Of a stretch of 7,421 nt of DNA, positions 5,150 through 7,421 are shown piece after piece. Within the stretch, counting starts at the first letter, position 1. Every line of letters begins with the position of its first letter. A program made the position numbers and the translations under genes. Source of the stretch: Azoarcus sp. (GTDB lineage Bacteria; Pseudomonadota; Gammaproteobacteria; Burkholderiales; Rhodocyclaceae); assembly GCA_031259795.1 (NCBI GenBank), contig JAIRLA010000134.1, forward strand, positions 1 through 7,421, written 5' to 3'. Below the pieces are notes generated by a model. The model ran no database searches. It saw nothing but the letters and a program-made list of their open reading frames with translations, and was not told the DNA's origin.

Positions 5150-6313
5150 TCACGCGCCCTGCGGAGCCTTGCCGGGTTCGGGAGAAGGCGGCGTCCGCGC
5201 GGGCGCGGGTTTCTTCTCGTCGGGCGGCAGGGCGCGGCTCAGACTGATGCGCGTCGGATAGGCGATCTCGGCGCCGCGATTGGCGATGATTTCGGCGATC
5301 TTCAACAGGATGTCCTGCTTGATTTCGTGGAAGTCGATCCAGACCGTGGTGCGGGTGAAGGTGTACACCATGATGTCGAGCGAGAATTCGTTGAACTGGA
5401 GGAAATTCACGATCAGGGTCTGTTCCTGGTCGATTTCCGGATGTGCGCGCAGCATGGCGCGGATGTCTTCGACGATATCCGTGACTACGCCGATATCGTC
5501 GTAACGCACGCCGATGGTTTCATTGATGCGGCGGTTGCTCATCCGCGACGGGTTTTCGACCGTGATGGTGGTGAATACCGAATTGGGCACGTAAAGCGGC
5601 CTTTTATCGAACGTGCGGATACGGGTCAACCGCCAGCCGATGTCTTCGACCGTACCTTCGATCTGTTTTTCGGAGGAGCGAATCCAGTCGCCGACCGCGA
5701 ACGGGCGATCGAAATAGATCATCAGGCTGCCGAAGAAATTGGCGAGCAGATCCTTGGCGGCAAAGCCCACGGCGATGCCGCCGATGCCGCCGAAAGCCAG
5801 CACGCCCTCGACCGAAAAACCCAGGCTCTGCAAAGCCACCAGCACCGTGGTGATGGACACCGATATCCGCAGGATCTGGCCGATGGCGTCGACCGTGGTG
5901 CGGTCGACCTCTTCGCCGCGCGCGATCCGGCGCCTGATGATCGCGTCTTTCGCGTTGCCGATGAGGCGCAGCAGAAACCAGCCAAGGCAGGCGATGACGC
6001 CGATGGTGCGCACGGGATGAACCACCGCGAGAATGGCCGCGTCCGTCCGCGCCTGCACGATCTGGCCCATGAACGAAATGCCGACCACCCAGGCCAGTAT
6101 CGACAGGGGGCGGCGGGCGGCGAGCGCCAGGACTTGATTCCACTGGGTCTCGGCTGCTCCCCCGGCGCTTTCCCTGCCGAAACGGGCCAGCACCCGGCGC
6201 GACACATAATTGAAAACGCCGACCGCGCATACGATGAGCAAGATGTGCAGCGCGAGCATTGTCATCGCGTCCCCGCCGGTCAAGTTCTCCAACCAGTATT
6301 TCAATTGCTCCAT
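5150..6313 (-). CDS. MscS-family mechanosensitive ion channel
   Basis: The 387-residue protein has about four hydrophobic helices (near 16-38, 69-88, 98-118 and 148-165). The MscS core follows: the pore-lining helix GVLAFGGIGGIAVGFAAKDL (170-189), then LANFFGSLMIYFDRPFAVGDWI (190-211). The cytoplasmic beta and vestibule domain includes EGTVEDIGWRLTRIRTFDKR (219-238) and YVPNSVFTT (241-249). Such channels open when membrane tension rises and release solutes on osmotic downshock. The extra N-terminal helices make it larger than E. coli MscS (about 286 residues) and closer to the YnaI-like subgroup. The end (361-387) is a Pro/Ala/Lys-rich, probably disordered tail. ATG 6313 is chosen because GGGAGG (6321-6326) lies 7 nt upstream; the in-frame ATGs at 6319 and 6337 fit worse. 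A possible -10, TAGAAT (6345-6340), has no matching -35. It is probably the first gene of an operon with crcB. Confidence 0.94.
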   Translation of the reverse strand: MEQLKYWLENLTGGDAMTMLALHILLIVCAVGVFNYVSRRVLARFGRESAGGAAETQWNQVLALAARRPLSILAWVVGISFMGQIVQARTDAAILAVVHPVRTIGVIACLGWFLLRLIGNAKDAIIRRRIARGEEVDRTTVDAIGQILRISVSITTVLVALQSLGFSVEGVLAFGGIGGIAVGFAAKDLLANFFGSLMIYFDRPFAVGDWIRSSEKQIEGTVEDIGWRLTRIRTFDKRPLYVPNSVFTTITVENPSRMSNRRINETIGVRYDDIGVVTDIVEDIRAMLRAHPEIDQEQTLIVNFLQFNEFSLDIMVYTFTRTTVWIDFHEIKQDILLKIAEIIANRGAEIAYPTRISLSRALPPDEKKPAPARTPPSPEPGKAPQGA

Positions 6314-6395
6314 GTTCATTCCTCCCGCTCGGGCCATGCATTCTAACGAAATACGCGCTGGAGACGCGGCGGGATGAGCGCCATCACGTGTCCAT

Positions 6396-6409
6396 AGGTA
6401 CTTCTACCT
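6396..6409. repeat. Short hairpin, 5-bp stem and 4-nt loop
   Basis: AGGTA (6396-6400) and TACCT (6405-6409) are exact reverse complements around CTTC. It is small but lies 16 nt before the large hairpin. Confidence 0.4.
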
Positions 6410-6425
6410 GATATCCCGGCAATAT

Positions 6426-6474
6426 GTGTGGCTCGTTTCACGAACGTGCGCTAGTCTCGAAACGATAGCCACAC
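6426..6474. repeat. Long imperfect inverted repeat, 14 bp with a 2-nt bulge
   Basis: GTGTGGCTCGTTTC (6426-6439) pairs with GAAACGATAGCCACAC (6459-6474). All 14 pairs are Watson-Crick; the only defect is a 2-nt bulge (6465-6466). The loop is 19 nt. No T-run follows on either strand, so it is not a standard terminator. It begins 65 nt before the HDOD start codon (end of repeat to ATG). It could be an operator, a leader-RNA structure or part of a small RNA. Confidence 0.75.
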
Positions 6475-6539
6475 CGCCGGACTGGCGCCGAACGCGGAAT
6501 GCGGCTGGACACAAAACTCCAGTTACATATTTCAAGACC

Positions 6540-7394
6540 ATGAACGCCTCCGATAACCAAGCACTGCACGGAATTTCCATCCCGGCATGCCCGGCCATTC
6601 TCACCCAGTTGATGGACGAATTGAAGAGTCCGCTCATCAACAGCAAGAAAATTGCCATCCTCATCAGCCAGGATGTCGGAATCGCCGCTGTCGTCGTGCG
6701 CACGGCCAACTCCCCGCTCGTCGGCGGAGGCCGCCGTATCGCATCGATTTCGGACGCGGTGAAAATGCTCGGCTTCGGCTCGCTCGCCAATCTGGTGCAT
6801 GAGGCGCTGCTGCAAAACGCGATCAGCAGCGAGGGCACTTCGCTCGAACGTTTCTGGGACAGTTCCCGCTACACCGCCATCGCCAGCAAACGCCTGGCAT
6901 CCATCGTCGGGCGCGTGAATCCGGATACCGCCTACACCTTCGGCCTGTTCCACGACTGCGGCATCCCGCTGCTCGCGCAACGCTATCCCGAATACAAAAA
7001 TGTCCTGCGCGACGCCAACCAGAATGCCGCGCGGGTGTTCACCGACATCGAGGACGAAGCCATCGGCACCAGCCACGCCGTGCTCGGCTACTATCTCGCG
7101 CGCACCTGGGGCCTGACCGACGCCGTTACCCAAGGCATCCTCAACCACCACGATTACGCCCAACTCGAAGACCCGCGCAATATCCACAGCGAGGCGCACC
7201 GCCTGATCGCCATCAACGTCCTGGCCGAATTTGTCGCCGGCACTCACCTGCGCACGGTGCAGGACACCGAATGGCTCAAGGCGCGCGATGCGGTCTCCAT
7301 CTGTCTGGGTTACGTCCCCACCGACCTCGACGACATCGCCGACGACCTGATTTACCAGTTCGACCAGGCGCTCAATCATCCGGACGAAGGATGA
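6540..7394 (+). CDS. HDOD domain signalling protein
   Basis: The 284-residue protein consists almost entirely of one HDOD domain, a degenerate relative of HD phosphohydrolases found in bacterial signalling and cell-cycle or motility regulators. Landmarks are: opening helices IPACPAILTQLMDEL (14-28), LISQDVGIAAVVVRTANSPL (41-60), ISDAVKMLGFGSLANLV (70-86), ERFWDSSRYTAIASKRLA (103-120), YTFGLFHDCGIPLLA (132-146, with H138-D139), SHAVLGYYLARTWGL (178-192) and ILNHHD (200-205). The usual first His before the Ser in the FW..S helix is Ser108, so the metal site is incomplete and a binding or regulatory role is more likely than catalysis. No receiver, GGDEF or kinase domain is fused. ATG 6540 gives the normal family start; an upstream in-frame ATG (6426) would translate the hairpin region into residues unlike the family. 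No good Shine-Dalgarno precedes 6540. It is divergent from the mscS-like gene. Confidence 0.9.
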   Translation: MNASDNQALHGISIPACPAILTQLMDELKSPLINSKKIAILISQDVGIAAVVVRTANSPLVGGGRRIASISDAVKMLGFGSLANLVHEALLQNAISSEGTSLERFWDSSRYTAIASKRLASIVGRVNPDTAYTFGLFHDCGIPLLAQRYPEYKNVLRDANQNAARVFTDIEDEAIGTSHAVLGYYLARTWGLTDAVTQGILNHHDYAQLEDPRNIHSEAHRLIAINVLAEFVAGTHLRTVQDTEWLKARDAVSICLGYVPTDLDDIADDLIYQFDQALNHPDEG

Positions 7395-7421
7395 ACAGCG
7401 GCTCCGGATAACGGCGGCGCT

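Larger units (their letters stand above)
6314..6539. other. Structured intergenic region between divergent mscS-like and HDOD genes
   Basis: This 226-nt gap should hold the promoters of both genes, but neither is clear. On the minus strand, TAGAAT (6345-6340) could be a -10. On the plus strand, TGGACA (6506-6511), a 16-nt spacer and TATTTC (6528-6533) is a weak match. Two hairpins lie between them, at 6396-6409 and 6426-6474, listed separately. I see no tRNA and no riboswitch consensus that I can name. Confidence 0.5.

Noticed and set aside
4811..6346. Plus-strand open frame of 511 codons opposite crcB and the mscS-like gene
   Set aside because: The opposite strand encodes two recognisable membrane proteins. 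This frame is Arg/Asp/His-rich with no recognisable domain.

Overview
The window is GC-rich, densely coded DNA from a Gram-negative bacterium. I infer a pseudomonadotal host, perhaps beta- or gammaproteobacterial. The grounds are two lipoprotein signal peptides with good lipoboxes, a stand-alone HDOD protein, an MscS-type channel, a NemA-like flavoenzyme and canonical Shine-Dalgarno sites. No rRNA, tRNA, insertion sequence, CRISPR array or prophage gene is visible.

Layout: (1) 1-982, minus strand, is a TolB-like beta-propeller lipoprotein that runs off the left edge. (2) 1085-1396, minus strand, is a small ArsR-type repressor with a strong sigma70-like promoter. Its -10 box lies inside a perfect inverted repeat, and the predicted transcript is almost leaderless. 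(3) 1651-2709, plus strand and divergent from the repressor, is an Old Yellow Enzyme family ene-reductase. Its active site is intact, but both conserved FMN-phosphate arginines are replaced. (4) 2760-3638 is an Rpn-type PD-(D/E)XK nuclease (COG5464/PDDEXK_2). It has strong internal ribosome-binding sites that could make a separate C-terminal protein, and an in-frame 12-bp tandem repeat in the same tail. (5) 3720-4709 is a lipoprotein built from three copies of a roughly 95-residue domain I do not recognise, followed by a modest terminator. (6) 4738-5121 and 5150-6313, minus strand, are a CrcB/Fluc fluoride channel and an MscS-like channel, probably one operon. (7) 6314-6539 is a structured intergenic region with two hairpins. 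(8) 6540-7394, plus strand, is an HDOD signalling protein.

How the genes fit together: the repressor and ene-reductase form a plausible stress-response pair, with the repressor controlling itself and perhaps the enzyme. The Rpn gene has the features of the described gene-within-gene toxin-antitoxin and anti-phage family (full-length RpnL nuclease, C-terminal RpnS inhibitor), and it is the most interesting element here. The channel pair and the HDOD gene look like ordinary chromosomal genes. I see no evidence of one large new multi-gene system. The least described parts are the Rpn internal gene, the three-repeat lipoprotein, the ene-reductase's altered FMN site and the hairpins at 6396-6474.
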